Origin: Candidatus Endomicrobiellum agilis
Lineage (GTDB): Bacteria > Elusimicrobiota > Endomicrobiia > Endomicrobiales > Endomicrobiaceae
Assembly (NCBI GenBank): GCA_020328155.1
Contig: JAIXMX010000006.1
Location: forward strand, 3,936 to 56,228
Direction: 5' to 3'
Length of the DNA: 52,293 bases
Shown: positions 1-9,744 of the stretch, piece after piece
How the letters are laid out: each line of letters opens with the position of its first letter
Position numbering within the stretch: the first letter of the stretch is position 1
The notes under the pieces: model-generated
Database searches by the model: none
Told to the model about the DNA's origin: nothing
The model's input: the letters and a program-made list of their open reading frames with translations, nothing else
Program-made: the position numbers and the translations under genes

Positions 1-209
1 TCTTATTCTTCCGCCAAAATCCCGTGATGCGGAAAAACATCTTTTATTACTTTTATTATAGCCTTTTGCGAATTCTTGTCAGCCTGGGTAACCGGATCAA
101 TTTCCCCCTTATACTCAACGCTAAGTACGCTGTTATAGTATTTAAGAAGCACCGATGCTCCCTCTTTTGCAGCAGCCAAAGCCGTACTTGTATAAGACGA
201 AAATTCCAT
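1..209 (-). CDS. Inositol monophosphatase family protein, N-terminal part (cut by window edge)
   Basis: The visible 68 or so residues match the N-terminus of the inositol monophosphatase (SuhB/CysQ-like) superfamily: a helical start followed by a segment with the family pattern DPVTQADKNSQ, where the Asp-x-x-T/S-x-x-D region is close to the metal site, and HHGILAEE, where the Glu pair belongs to the conserved G-I-x-x-E-E metal-binding motif. The rest lies before base 1. In the family these Mg-dependent, Li-sensitive enzymes remove phosphate from inositol phosphate, NADP or PAP. The substrate cannot be told from this fragment. The start is the ATG at 209. Family assignment is fairly sure, subfamily is not. 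Confidence 0.8.
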
Positions 210-633
210 ATGCGCTCCTTACTTTTTAATTTACACAGTTCCGTATTCATCTTTTCGCCATGAGTATTTAATAAATTATAAAATTTTTTATTAGCTCCGC
301 ACTATTTAACTTGATGTTAAAAAACTGTATATTTAATCTACTATATTCGCCTTATCGGATGTTATTATCCGCTAAACATTTCAAAAAATCAACAATAGAC
401 ATACTCAGTTCTATATTTTTGTTCTTGCTTTTTAAGTCCTTTAATCCTACGACCAAACACACTAAAGAATACTTCCATCTTTCCATATCGGACAAATTCA
501 CAAACGCACCGTTCGACTAACCATTCCCAAACTTTAGATTTTTCTGAACACTGTAGAAATAGAAATCGCTTTTAAAAACTTTTCCCGTCTTTTAATAAAA
601 GTGCATCCTCTCAATAAATCTTCTCAGAAAATG
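210..633. other. Spacer with a possible decayed reading frame
   Basis: No intact gene is seen. On the minus strand, bases 516-352 form a 54-codon open stretch with a protein-like composition (it contains MERWKYSLVCLVVGLKDL) that ends in TAA and has no credible start. It may be the remnant of a lost gene. I do not recognise a family. A short plus ORF over the same bases looks like a shadow. Confidence 0.3.
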
Positions 634-709
634 CGGGGATGACGGGATTTGAACCCGCGATCTCTGCCTTGACAGGGCAGTGTGTTAAACCAGGCTACAC
701 CACATCCCC
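634..709 (-). tRNA. tRNA-Asp (anticodon GTC)
   Basis: Read on the minus strand, the sequence folds as a cloverleaf: acceptor arms GGGGATG/CATCCCC, a D arm, anticodon stem CTGCC/GGCAG around loop CTGTCAA (anticodon GTC), and T arm GCGGG-TTCAAAT-CCCGT with the usual TTCAAAT loop. The discriminator base is G, as expected for aspartate tRNAs. It lies about 45 bases downstream of glyA on the same strand and may be cotranscribed with it. Confidence 0.95.
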
Positions 710-754
710 AAAACATACAAACAGATCAACTAAATAAACCAATAATCAACAAGA

Positions 755-2005
755 TTAATATTCCAATCCCTTATATACAGGAAATTCTTGACACAATTTC
801 AACATGTCGAGTCTGACTTCGGAAATTATCTTCTCACTATTAATATTTTTAAGAACTTTAATTATCGCCTCCGCTATTTTTACCATTTCAGGCTCTTTCA
901 TGCCTCTTGTGGTGACAGCGGGCGAACCTATTCTTATTCCCGAAGTTATCGCCGGCTTTTCGAGGTCATAAGGTATTCCGTTTTTATTTAAAGTTATTCC
1001 TGCTTTTCCCAAAACATCCTGAGCGTTTTTACCTTTAACGTTTAAAGGTCTTAAGTCAACCAAAAACACGTGCGAGTCGGTGCCGCCGGAAACAATTTTT
1101 AAGTTCCCATTTTCTAAAGTTTCGGCAAGTTTCTTTGAATTAGCTAAAACCTGCCTCTGATATTCTTTAAATTCAGGCTTAAGCGCCTCGCCTAAAGCCA
1201 CAGCCTTTGCAGCTATAACGTGCATTAAAGGTCCGCCTTGCTCTCCCGGAAAAACAGCAGAGTTAATTTTTCTTGCAAGCTCTTCATTATTAGTGAGAAT
1301 TAAACCGCCGCGCGGTCCGCGAAGCGTTTTATGAGTTGTCGTCGTGGTAATATCCGCACACTCTACAGGCGACGGATAAACACCCGCAGCTATTAAACCC
1401 GCGTAATGCGCCATATCCGACATATGATAAGCGCCAGCTTTTTTTGCAATTTCACTTATTTTCTCCCAATCCCAAATCCTCGAATATGCGCTCGCGCCGC
1501 TAATTATCAGTTTAGGATTATGCTTCGAAGCAAGATTTTCTATTTCATTATAATCTATGTAGCCCGTTTTTTCGTTTACCGAATAAGAAACAATATTAAA
1601 CCATTTGCCTGAAACATTAAAAGGACTGCCGTGCGTTAAATGTCCGCCGTGCAATAAATTGAGACCCATAACGGTATCACCGGGTTTTAAAAGAGCAAGC
1701 AGTACGGCAAAATTTGCCTGCGCGCCGGAATGCGGTTGCACGTTTGCAAACTTTGCATTAAAAAGCTTTTTTGCCCTTTCTATCGCAATAGTTTCCGCTA
1801 TATCTACAATCTCGCACCCTCCGTAATATCTTTTACCCGGATATCCTTCGGCGTATTTATTCGTAAGGCAGGACCCCTGCGCTTCCATGACCGCCTGCGA
1901 AGTTATATTTTCAGAAGCGATAAGCTCTATAGTTTCTCTCTGTCTCTCAAGTTCTTTTACCAACATATCATAAATTTCGCCATCATTTTTCTTTATGCTT
2001 TCCAT
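755..2005 (-). CDS. glyA: Serine hydroxymethyltransferase
   Basis: The 416-residue protein matches GlyA over its full usual length. It moves the serine hydroxymethyl group to tetrahydrofolate, giving glycine and 5,10-methylene-THF, and is the main one-carbon source in the cytosol. The PLP-binding lysine is K226 in the [15 protein letters not shown] signature. The N-terminal IELIASEN and the [13 protein letters not shown] loop are also present. The start is preceded by GGAG six bases upstream. tsaC ends only 24 bases before it on the same strand, so the two form an operon. Nothing is missing. Confidence 0.97.
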   Translation of the reverse strand: MESIKKNDGEIYDMLVKELERQRETIELIASENITSQAVMEAQGSCLTNKYAEGYPGKRYYGGCEIVDIAETIAIERAKKLFNAKFANVQPHSGAQANFAVLLALLKPGDTVMGLNLLHGGHLTHGSPFNVSGKWFNIVSYSVNEKTGYIDYNEIENLASKHNPKLIISGASAYSRIWDWEKISEIAKKAGAYHMSDMAHYAGLIAAGVYPSPVECADITTTTTHKTLRGPRGGLILTNNEELARKINSAVFPGEQGGPLMHVIAAKAVALGEALKPEFKEYQRQVLANSKKLAETLENGNLKIVSGGTDSHVFLVDLRPLNVKGKNAQDVLGKAGITLNKNGIPYDLEKPAITSGIRIGSPAVTTRGMKEPEMVKIAEAIIKVLKNINSEKIISEVRLDMLKLCQEFPVYKGLEY

Positions 2006-2029
2006 TTTTTTCTCCTGTATTATCCTATC

Positions 2030-2638
2030 CTATACGAACTTTAATATCTCGTCAGTATTCAAACAGCCTTTACGAACAACTGTATAGGGAAACTCTACCA
2101 TATCTATAACTGTAGATTCAAAAGAGAATTTACACTGTCCGCCGTCAACAGCAATATCAACTATCCCGTCAAATTTTGAAGTTTCGTCTATATTTTTTGC
2201 ACTTTTTTCGCTCGATATATTGACAGAAGTCGTAAAAACAGGCTTACCCGTTTCTTTCAACAGTTTTAACACAAACTTGTTATCTGGAATTCTCACTCCT
2301 AAATCTTTTCTGCCGCCAGACAAAATCTTCCCCATTTCCGTTGTAGAAAATATCAATGTGAGCTGCCCAGGCCAAAATTTCTCGGCAATTTTCAGCGCTT
2401 TTTCGGGGATTTCAACAAACATTTTCATGCTTTTAATATCTGGCGACATCAGAATAAACGGCTTTTTCTGACTTCTGCTCTTAATCTTACATAACGCTTT
2501 TTGTGCTTTTATATTAAAAGCGTCAACGGCAAAACCGTAAACTGTATCCGTGGGGATAATCGCTATTCCGCCGCTTTTTATGATCTCGGCCGTCTTTTTA
2601 TGCACTTTTTTGTTTCTCGATGAAATCTTCAAAGTCAT
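2030..2638 (-). CDS. tsaC: L-threonylcarbamoyladenylate synthase (Sua5/YrdC/TsaC family)
   Basis: This 202-residue protein carries the YrdC fold: GGIAIIPTDTVYGFAVDA near residue 24, the basic KSRSQKKPFI motif that binds substrate, and the late TSVNISSE segment. TsaC makes threonylcarbamoyl-AMP from threonine, bicarbonate and ATP, the first step of the t6A37 modification of ANN-reading tRNAs. The length fits the short TsaC/YrdC form, without the Sua5 C-terminal domain. An AAGG lies seven bases before the ATG. It is the first gene of a two-gene unit with glyA. Confidence 0.93.
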   Translation of the reverse strand: MTLKISSRNKKVHKKTAEIIKSGGIAIIPTDTVYGFAVDAFNIKAQKALCKIKSRSQKKPFILMSPDIKSMKMFVEIPEKALKIAEKFWPGQLTLIFSTTEMGKILSGGRKDLGVRIPDNKFVLKLLKETGKPVFTTSVNISSEKSAKNIDETSKFDGIVDIAVDGGQCKFSFESTVIDMVEFPYTVVRKGCLNTDEILKFV

Positions 2639-2817
2639 ATATCTGCCTTACTCTAAAGGATGGGCAGTCAACAATTGTCGGACGAGAACAATTAAAAAAA
2701 TTGTCATTCTAAAAAAAGATGCAGTCTTTAAACCGCCAGCACCCTCAATCGGATGAAAATAACCAGAAAAACACTTTTTCGGCGACTGCGCTCGCATTTC
2801 AATTTTCATTTCGCTCT

Positions 2818-4020
2818 TCAGCTTCTGTAGTCGCCGTTTATTTTAACATAATCATATGAAAAATCGCACGTATAATACTTACTGCTTTTTTCACCCGCTT
2901 TTAAATCTACAACAATCTTGACTTCTTTTTTAAGTAAAGATTTTTTTGCCTCTTCTTCAGAAAAATTTAACGCAATGCCGTTTTTAAAAGTATGTATGCC
3001 GCCTATATATATGTCAACTTTATTGGGGTCAAATTTTACACCTGCTCTGCCTGCAGCGGCGATAACCCTGCCCCAGTTTGCATCCGCGCCGAAAATAGCC
3101 GTTTTAAGAAGCGGCGATGTCGCTATTGTCGAAGCTATAAGCTTCGCATCGTTTTTGATTTCAGCATTTTTAACTTCAATTTCAATAAACTTTGTCGCAC
3201 CCTCGCCGTCTTTTGCAACAGATTTTGCAAGTTCAAGAGTAATATCGTCAAACGCCTCTATAAATTTTTCTAAATCCGCTTCGGATAATTTCCCCGTACC
3301 GCTATGCCCATTAGCCAAAACTATTAAAGTATCGTTAGTTGACGTATCTCCGTCAACAGATACGCAGTGAAAAGATTTATCCGCAGAATTTTCCAATATT
3401 GTCTGAAGAGTTTTACTCTCAATTTCAGCATCAGTTAAAATAAACGAGAGCATCGTAGCGTGAAGTCCCTGCATATTCGGGTGTATCATACCCGCGCCTT
3501 TCACACAGCCCCAGATTTTAATTTCGCCATTTTTGACTTCAATTTTTCTGCTCGTTTTTTTTATAAAAGTATCCGTAGTCATTATTGCAAGAACAGCCTC
3601 ATCTTCATTTTCAGAAGATACGCCGATATTATTTTTTAACATATCGACGTTCTTTTCAAAGTCGTCCCCGGAAATACTTAAGTATTGTCCTATAACGCCA
3701 GTCGAAGCACACAAAACAGAACCGCTCTCAAAATCAAAAGATTTTTCTACTATTGAACACATATTCTCAGCATCTTTTTTCCCTTTGTCACCGGTACATG
3801 CATTTGCACACCCCGAATTCGCTATAATACCTGAAAACTTGCCGCCTTTTTCCAATCTTTCAATATCCGTAAGAACCGGTGCGGCTTTTACAATGTTTTT
3901 TGTAAACATACCAGCAGCATGTGCAGGCGATTCGGAAATAAAAAGAGCTAAATCTTTTTTTCCTTCATTTTTTGATAAGCCGCTGCGTATTCCTCCGATT
4001 TTAAAACCTTTTGGAAGCAT
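2818..4020 (-). CDS. argJ: Bifunctional glutamate N-acetyltransferase / amino-acid acetyltransferase
   Basis: The 400-residue protein is ArgJ, which recycles the acetyl group from N-acetylornithine to glutamate in arginine synthesis and may also start the pathway with acetyl-CoA. The autocleavage site is intact: G-L-H-A-T-M-L, with T189 as the nucleophile exposed after cleavage into alpha and beta chains. Other family marks are GIIANSGCANACTG and the GADANWGRVIAA segment. It follows argC by 51 bases on the same strand. argB, argD and the later genes are not in the window. Confidence 0.97.
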   Translation of the reverse strand: MLPKGFKIGGIRSGLSKNEGKKDLALFISESPAHAAGMFTKNIVKAAPVLTDIERLEKGGKFSGIIANSGCANACTGDKGKKDAENMCSIVEKSFDFESGSVLCASTGVIGQYLSISGDDFEKNVDMLKNNIGVSSENEDEAVLAIMTTDTFIKKTSRKIEVKNGEIKIWGCVKGAGMIHPNMQGLHATMLSFILTDAEIESKTLQTILENSADKSFHCVSVDGDTSTNDTLIVLANGHSGTGKLSEADLEKFIEAFDDITLELAKSVAKDGEGATKFIEIEVKNAEIKNDAKLIASTIATSPLLKTAIFGADANWGRVIAAAGRAGVKFDPNKVDIYIGGIHTFKNGIALNFSEEEAKKSLLKKEVKIVVDLKAGEKSSKYYTCDFSYDYVKINGDYRS

Positions 4021-4071
4021 TGTCTTTAATTTCTCCTTGCAGTCAAACTTTACGGCGCATATTCAAACCGT

Positions 4072-5091
4072 CTACAATCCTACGGTCTCAGGTAAACCAA
4101 ACATAATATTCATATTCTGTACCGCCTGTCCCGATGCGCCTTTGACTAAATTGTCTATAACCGAAACTACGACAAGTCTATCTGTTCTTTCGTCAACTTT
4201 AATACTTATTTCACAATAATTCGTATTTGAAACATCTTTTATTCCCGGCATCACACCCTCATCGAGAATTTTTACAAATTGCCTACCGCCGTAAAATTCT
4301 CTATATTTCTCAAGGACTGCAGATATCGGAACATGCTTTTTCATACTTACATAAACCGTTGAAAGCATGCCTCTCTCAACGGGAATAATATGCGGAGTAA
4401 AACTTATAGTTACGGCTTCTCCCGACAAAACCGAGAGTTCCTGTTCTATCTCAGGAATATGCCTGTGTCCGCCTGCAATTTTGTAGGCTCTAAAATTAGG
4501 ATGTTCATCTTTAAAATATGCTTGCGCACTTTTTCTACCGGCTCCAGAGATACCGCTTTTTGAATCTATAACTATTCCTTTCAGGTTTACAAAATCGTTT
4601 TTTACGGCTGGCGCACAGCCTAAAATAACCGTTGTAGGATAGCAGCCTGGATTTGCAATAAGCAAAGCCTTTTTTATTTTCTCAGCATTCAGTTCCGACA
4701 ATCCGTAAACAGCTTTCTCGATATATTCTTTTGCAGTATGTTTTATATTATACCACTTTTCGTAAACTTCCGGCTTGCTCAACCTAAAATCCGCAGATAA
4801 ATCTATAACTTTAACTCCGGCATCAATAAGATGCGGAACAATTTCAAAAGCAACAGCATGCGGCAGCGCAAGAAAAACCACATCGCATTTGTCGGCGACT
4901 TTTTTCACGTCTAAAGCTTCGACTCTCAAATCCAAGTGGCTAAAACGCGGATACACATCCTTTAAATGTCTTTCTTCGGAAGAACTTCTGCCGAAAAGTC
5001 CGGTTATTTTCACATCCGGATGGTTTAAAAGAATTTTTAAAAGCTCTTCTCCTGTGTATCCTGTTATACCTACAATTCCTGCTTTAACCAT
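4072..5091 (-). CDS. argC: N-acetyl-gamma-glutamyl-phosphate reductase
   Basis: The 339-residue protein is a full ArgC of the longer type. It reduces N-acetylglutamyl phosphate to the semialdehyde with NADPH, the third step to arginine. The N-terminal Rossmann motif is [14 protein letters not shown]. The catalytic cysteine is C150 in [10 protein letters not shown], and the substrate-binding [13 protein letters not shown] segment follows. A GGGG-containing purine stretch lies just before the ATG. A perfect palindrome 33-51 bases upstream is listed separately as a candidate operator. It heads an argC-argJ unit. Confidence 0.97.
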   Translation of the reverse strand: MVKAGIVGITGYTGEELLKILLNHPDVKITGLFGRSSSEERHLKDVYPRFSHLDLRVEALDVKKVADKCDVVFLALPHAVAFEIVPHLIDAGVKVIDLSADFRLSKPEVYEKWYNIKHTAKEYIEKAVYGLSELNAEKIKKALLIANPGCYPTTVILGCAPAVKNDFVNLKGIVIDSKSGISGAGRKSAQAYFKDEHPNFRAYKIAGGHRHIPEIEQELSVLSGEAVTISFTPHIIPVERGMLSTVYVSMKKHVPISAVLEKYREFYGGRQFVKILDEGVMPGIKDVSNTNYCEISIKVDERTDRLVVVSVIDNLVKGASGQAVQNMNIMFGLPETVGL

Positions 5092-5123
5092 TCTTTTCCC
5101 CGATTTTACAATAATTACGAATG

Positions 5124-5142
5124 TTTGAAAATAATTTTCAAA
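5124..5142. promoter_or_regulatory. Perfect 9-1-9 palindrome upstream of argC, candidate ArgR-like operator
   Basis: TTTGAAAAT, one central A, ATTTTCAAA: every arm base is paired. The centre is about 42 bases before the argC start. Its layout, a TTTGAA and TTCAAA pair around an AT core, resembles bacterial ARG boxes (TNTGAAT-WWWW-ATTCANW). The regulator is not in the window, so binding by ArgR is inference. Confidence 0.45.
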
Positions 5143-5173
5143 ACAAATCTATCCGCAACAGCGACTTTGCACA

Positions 5174-5896
5174 CTATTGAAACTCCGCTTTCCGCATTTT
5201 ATTTTCCGGATATATCAAAATTACAAACTCACCCACCAAATTGCGTTTCATCTTAATATTTTCTGAAACTTCTTTAACTGTTCCTCTTATAAACTCTTCA
5301 AACTTTTTCGTCATTTCTCTTGCCAGACAAATCTTAGCATCTTCGCCAAACACATCCAAACATATTTCAATAGTTTTGAGTATTCTGCGCGGAGACTCAT
5401 AAAAAACTATAGTTTTTTCTAAATTTAAAAGTTTAGACAACTCTTTTCTAATCTTGCCGGACTTCCTTTTTAAAAATCCGCAAAATATAAAACCGTCCGA
5501 TGGAAGGCCGGAACCTACAAGAGCGGTTATTACTGCGCTCGCTCCCGGCAAAATTTCAGTTTTTATACCTTTTTCCAAAGCCTCTCTAATTAAAACATAT
5601 CCAGGGTCAGAAATACCCGGAGTTCCCGCATCTGAAATGAGAGCAACTTTTTTCCCCTCTGACAACTCGCTAAGTATCCGTCCAAGCCTGCGGCGTTCGT
5701 TATAGGAATAAAAACTCACCAAAGGTTTTGAAATCTCAAAATGCGATAAAAGCTTTAAACTCTGCCTTGTATCCTCACAGGCAATCAAATCACAATCTCT
5801 GAGCGTTTTTAAAGCTCTTAAAGTTATATCTTCAAGATTTCCTATTGGAGTCGGAACTATGTATAAAACGCCATTCATTTTACGATATGTTGGCAT
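5174..5896 (-). CDS. rsmI: 16S rRNA (cytidine1402-2'-O)-methyltransferase
   Basis: RsmI 2'-O-methylates C1402 in the ribosomal P site using SAM. The protein has the tetrapyrrole-methylase fold with its family motifs in order: IVPTPIGNLEDITLRAL, ACEDTR, ALISDAGTPGISDPG, GASAVITALVGSGLP and VFYESPRR. Three in-frame ATGs lie at the start (5911, 5896, 5878). I chose 5896 because GGGAG sits eight bases before it. 5878 would give the most compact family-like start but has no ribosome site. The C-terminal domain is slightly short, as in many RsmI. It stands alone, 80 bases upstream of argC. Confidence 0.94.
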   Translation of the reverse strand: MPTYRKMNGVLYIVPTPIGNLEDITLRALKTLRDCDLIACEDTRQSLKLLSHFEISKPLVSFYSYNERRRLGRILSELSEGKKVALISDAGTPGISDPGYVLIREALEKGIKTEILPGASAVITALVGSGLPSDGFIFCGFLKRKSGKIRKELSKLLNLEKTIVFYESPRRILKTIEICLDVFGEDAKICLAREMTKKFEEFIRGTVKEVSENIKMKRNLVGEFVILIYPENKMRKAEFQ

Positions 5897-5911
5897 ATAT
5901 AGCACTCCCAT

Positions 5912-6395
5912 TCAGCGTCGTTAACTTACCCCCTCCTCTCCAAATTCTGCCCAACGGAAATTTTGCAAACTTTCCCGGCATCGCCTCATAATTTTTATTA
6001 TAACCTCAAGAATTATCAACCGCTTGTTTTAGAACGCGTAAGAAGCTTTTCAAATTCCAACTTAAGCTGCGATACCGAATATACTATTGAAACTCGATTT
6101 ATAACAGCTGTGCAGCCGCCGTTTTCAAGGAACACATCTCATGCCAAATAAAAACAGTTACAAATATTTGCCGTCGATAACAATTTTAGAGCACTCGCGT
6201 TCGCTTCTGCGCCAAAATATCCGCGCAGTATATTCAAAAGTAATTTTTTTTGATTTTATAATTTTTTCGAGCCGTAGGTCAACTAAAAAAAGAGCGTCTA
6301 TCATAGCGACAAGAGATAAAAACAGATGAAGAAGCGGATCGGCAGAGCAATCGGATTTTTTGTTTTTTAAGCGGTGCGCAGGATTTGCTTGAATT
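5912..6395. other. Long spacer between divergent rsmI and dprA
   Basis: Nothing recognisable was found on either strand apart from the dprA promoter at its right end. Short ORFs here are broken and show no family motifs. It may be a degraded gene. Confidence 0.4.
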
Positions 6396-6425
6396 TTGAC
6401 AATTTTTTAATAATTTGTTTACAAT
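6396..6425 (+). promoter_or_regulatory. Near-consensus sigma-70 promoter of dprA
   Basis: A perfect TTGACA (6396-6401), an 18-base spacer and TACAAT (6420-6425). Transcription would start near 6432, only two to four bases before the dprA ATG at 6435. No ribosome site exists in between, so the transcript is probably leaderless. Confidence 0.75.
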
Positions 6426-6434
6426 AACCACTAA

Positions 6435-7529
6435 ATGAATGAAAAAGATTTGTCTTTATTTAAGCTCCTTTTGGCAGCGGATATAGGCACGGTAAGATTT
6501 TTCAGACTGCTTGAAAGATTCGGCGATACAGAGTCAATCCTTAAAGCGTCTAAAAGAGATATCGTGTCGGTTGATGGCATAGGTCCGACAATAGCAGACG
6601 CAGTTCTTAACTCTTCAAATTCCAATAAAGCTGAAAAAGAATTTGAAACCGCAATAAAAAACAATATAAAAATCGTTTTTTACAGCAACAGCGATTATCC
6701 AAAACCGTTAAAAGAGCTTGTAGACAAGCCGCTTGTTCTTTATATTAAAGGCAGCATTTTAGAAAAAGATTTTGACTCCATATCAATAGTCGGTTCAAGA
6801 AGAATAAGCAATTATGGAAAAACAGTTACGTCAGAGTTTGCATCTTATTTCGCAAAAAAAGGAATAACAATCATTTCAGGACTGGCAAGAGGCGTCGACA
6901 GTCAAGCACATATTACAGCTTTAGAAAATAAATCAAGAACCGTAGCCGTTTTAGGGAACGGATTGCTCACAAACTATCCACCCGAAAATGCAAAATTACA
7001 GGAAAAGATTTCACAATACGGCGCAGTTATAAGCGAATTCCCGCTTTATAAACAGCCTGACAGGGGAACTTTTCCTAGAAGAAACAGAATAATCGCCGGA
7101 TTTTCCAGAACAACACTGATTACAGAAGCGGCGCTTGGAAGCGGAGCTCTAATAACGGCAAGATTCTGCGCTGAATACGGAAAAGATGTTTTTGCAATTC
7201 CGGGAAACATATATTCAAGCGTATCAAAAGGAACAAACGAACTCATACAAAGCGGCGCTTTTATCGCGTTAAGTCCGCATGATATGGCAGATCAGCTCGG
7301 ATGGATTCCAAAAGACAAAACTGCAAAAACAACCAAACTCCCCGTTCTCGACAAACTCGAATCGGAAGTTCTTACTCTGATAGAAAACGATAGCATGGGA
7401 CTGCCGCCGGATTTAATCGCCCAAAAATTAAATATCGGGATTTCAGAAATGGCGGCGGTGCTTTTAAAGCTTGAAATAAACGGACTTATAAAAACAACTC
7501 CGGGACAAATATACGTAAGAGTGTATTGA
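6435..7529 (+). CDS. dprA: DNA-processing protein A (natural transformation)
   Basis: DprA/Smf binds incoming single-stranded DNA during natural transformation and loads RecA on it. The 364-residue protein has three parts: an N-terminal helix-hairpin region (to about residue 75), the extended Rossmann core with VGSRRISNYG, ISGLARGVDSQAH, AVLGNGL, SEFPL and RRNRIIAGFS, and a C-terminal winged helix from about residue 300. All core motifs look intact, so the gene should be functional. There is no Shine-Dalgarno sequence, and the promoter sits right before the start. topA follows after 19 bases on the same strand. Confidence 0.96.
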   Translation: MNEKDLSLFKLLLAADIGTVRFFRLLERFGDTESILKASKRDIVSVDGIGPTIADAVLNSSNSNKAEKEFETAIKNNIKIVFYSNSDYPKPLKELVDKPLVLYIKGSILEKDFDSISIVGSRRISNYGKTVTSEFASYFAKKGITIISGLARGVDSQAHITALENKSRTVAVLGNGLLTNYPPENAKLQEKISQYGAVISEFPLYKQPDRGTFPRRNRIIAGFSRTTLITEAALGSGALITARFCAEYGKDVFAIPGNIYSSVSKGTNELIQSGAFIALSPHDMADQLGWIPKDKTAKTTKLPVLDKLESEVLTLIENDSMGLPPDLIAQKLNIGISEMAAVLLKLEINGLIKTTPGQIYVRVY

Positions 7530-7548
7530 AAAAGAAAGGAAGAAAATA

Positions 7549-9744
7549 ATGTCAAAATATTTAGTTATAGTGGAATCGCCTGCAAAAGAAAAAACAATAT
7601 CAAAAATTTTAGGCAAAGACTTTACCGTAAAAAGCTCTTACGGACATATAAGAGATCTGCCTAAAAGCAAACTCGGTATTGACATTGAAGACAATTTCAA
7701 ACCAACATATAAAAACATAGCAAAAGCCAGAAAACTTATATCAAACCTAAAAAAAGAAGCTGAAAATTCCGACAAAATTTACCTTGCCACTGATTTCGAC
7801 CGCGAAGGGGAAGCCATTGCATGGCACTTAAAAGAAGCATTAAAACTTCCGGATCCTAAAATTTCAAGAATAACGTTTCACGAGATTACGACTGAAGCAA
7901 TTCTTGATGCCGTAAAACATCCGAGAGGACTGGATATGGAGCTTGTAAACAGCCAGCAAACACGAAGAATTTTAGACAGACTTGTAGGCTACAAACTTTC
8001 CCCGCTCTTATGGAAAAAAGTAAAACGCGGACTCTCAGCGGGAAGAGTGCAATCCGTAGCCGTAATGATTATATGCAACAGAGAAGAAGAAATTAAAAGG
8101 TTTATTCCGGTAGAATATTGGAGCATCGAAGCAGAACTGTCAAAACTTGAAAAGAACACGCTGCCTTTTAAAGCACAACTTTTTTCAAAAAACGATATCA
8201 AGTTTGAAAAACTCTCAATAAAAAACAAAGAACAGTCCGACGAAATATTGAAAGAGCTTGAAGGCGCAAAATATATCGTAAAGTCGGTCGACACAAAACA
8301 GCGCAAACGCTCCCCTTACGCGCCTTATATCACTTCGACACTACAGCAGGACGCTTCAAGAAGACTTGGGTTTCCAGTCTCAAAAACAATGTTTGTCGCG
8401 CAGAAATTGTACGAAGGCATCAATATAGGCGACAGCACGAACGTCGGACTTATAACCTATATGAGAACCGACTCTTTAAATATCGCAAAAAGCGTCCAGA
8501 ACGAGACATTAAAATTTATAGAGTCTTCTTACGGAAATGATTTTCTTCCCAAAACACCAAGAGTTTATAAAACAAAAATCAAAGGAGCGCAAGAAGCGCA
8601 CGAAGCGATAAGACCTACTTCTCCAAACAGGATACCGTCTGAGATAAAACAACATTTATCTGAGGATGAATTCAAACTTTATAGTTTAATATGGAAAAGA
8701 TTTTTGGCAAGCCAGATGGCAGACGCGATTTACAATACTGTAACAGCGGAAATCGCGGCAAAAGATTATTTGTTTAAGGCGTTTGGGAGTACATTACTGT
8801 TTGACGGATTTTTGAAAGCCTATAATATAGACGACGATGGAAAGGAGACAAAGCTTCCTTCTTTAAAAAGCGGTGAGGAATTAAATCTTCTACAGTTGCT
8901 TCCATGCCAGCATTTCACGGAACCGCCGCCACGCTATAACGAAGCGAGTTTAATTAAAGCTCTTGAAGAACACGGTATAGGAAGACCATCTACTTACGCC
9001 CCCACGATTAAAACTATTCTGGACAGAATATACGTGCGTCTCGACAACAAAAAATTTACTCCTACGGATCTCGGCATAGTCGTAAACAACGTTTTAAAAC
9101 AACACTTTGGAAATATAATCAACGTTGAGTTCACGGCAGACATTGAAGAAAAGCTCGACGAAATCGCGGAAGATAAAGCTATTTGGCAAAACGTTTTAAA
9201 AGATTTCTATACGCCGTTTGAAAAAGATTTAAACGAAGCGGAAAAAAATTTGCAAAGACAAAAAGTTCCGGTGCAGCAGAGTTCGGAAATATGCCCTAAA
9301 TGCGGAAAAAATATGGTTGTAAGATATTCCAGAAGAGTACGATTTCTAGGATGCTCCGGGTATCCCGAATGTAATGCGACATTGTCTTTAGATAAAAATG
9401 GACAAGTCGCCGAAGCTCCTCAAGAAACAGATATGAAATGCGATAAATGCGGTAGTCCGCTTATTAAAAAAGCGGGATTTATGGGAAAACAATATCTCTC
9501 ATGTAAAAATTATCCGGAATGCAAAACCAAATATAACATTGATGAGAACGGAAACAAGATAATCATGCCCGAACCCAAGCATACGGATATAAAATGCAAT
9601 AAATGCGGTTCGGAAATGCTTAAAAGAATAGGAAAAAGAGGACACTTTCTCACTTGTTCGGCATTCCCTAAATGCAGGAATTTACAATGGATCAAAACAG
9701 ACAAGACGGTGAAGTCTCCGGAAAAGAAAATAGCAAACAAATAG
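7549..9744 (+). CDS. topA: DNA topoisomerase I (type IA)
   Basis: The 731-residue enzyme relaxes negative supercoils. It starts with the Toprim domain (VIVESPAKEKTI, and the metal-binding DFDREGEA near residue 82). The active-site tyrosine is Y304 in ITYMRTDS. Three C4 zinc ribbons end the protein, each beginning C-x-K-C-G (near residues 585, 632 and 685). This is the common bacterial form. AAGGAAG lies before the ATG. It is the middle gene of dprA-topA-xer, an order common in bacteria. Confidence 0.97.
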   Translation: MSKYLVIVESPAKEKTISKILGKDFTVKSSYGHIRDLPKSKLGIDIEDNFKPTYKNIAKARKLISNLKKEAENSDKIYLATDFDREGEAIAWHLKEALKLPDPKISRITFHEITTEAILDAVKHPRGLDMELVNSQQTRRILDRLVGYKLSPLLWKKVKRGLSAGRVQSVAVMIICNREEEIKRFIPVEYWSIEAELSKLEKNTLPFKAQLFSKNDIKFEKLSIKNKEQSDEILKELEGAKYIVKSVDTKQRKRSPYAPYITSTLQQDASRRLGFPVSKTMFVAQKLYEGINIGDSTNVGLITYMRTDSLNIAKSVQNETLKFIESSYGNDFLPKTPRVYKTKIKGAQEAHEAIRPTSPNRIPSEIKQHLSEDEFKLYSLIWKRFLASQMADAIYNTVTAEIAAKDYLFKAFGSTLLFDGFLKAYNIDDDGKETKLPSLKSGEELNLLQLLPCQHFTEPPPRYNEASLIKALEEHGIGRPSTYAPTIKTILDRIYVRLDNKKFTPTDLGIVVNNVLKQHFGNIINVEFTADIEEKLDEIAEDKAIWQNVLKDFYTPFEKDLNEAEKNLQRQKVPVQQSSEICPKCGKNMVVRYSRRVRFLGCSGYPECNATLSLDKNGQVAEAPQETDMKCDKCGSPLIKKAGFMGKQYLSCKNYPECKTKYNIDENGNKIIMPEPKHTDIKCNKCGSEMLKRIGKRGHFLTCSAFPKCRNLQWIKTDKTVKSPEKKIANK

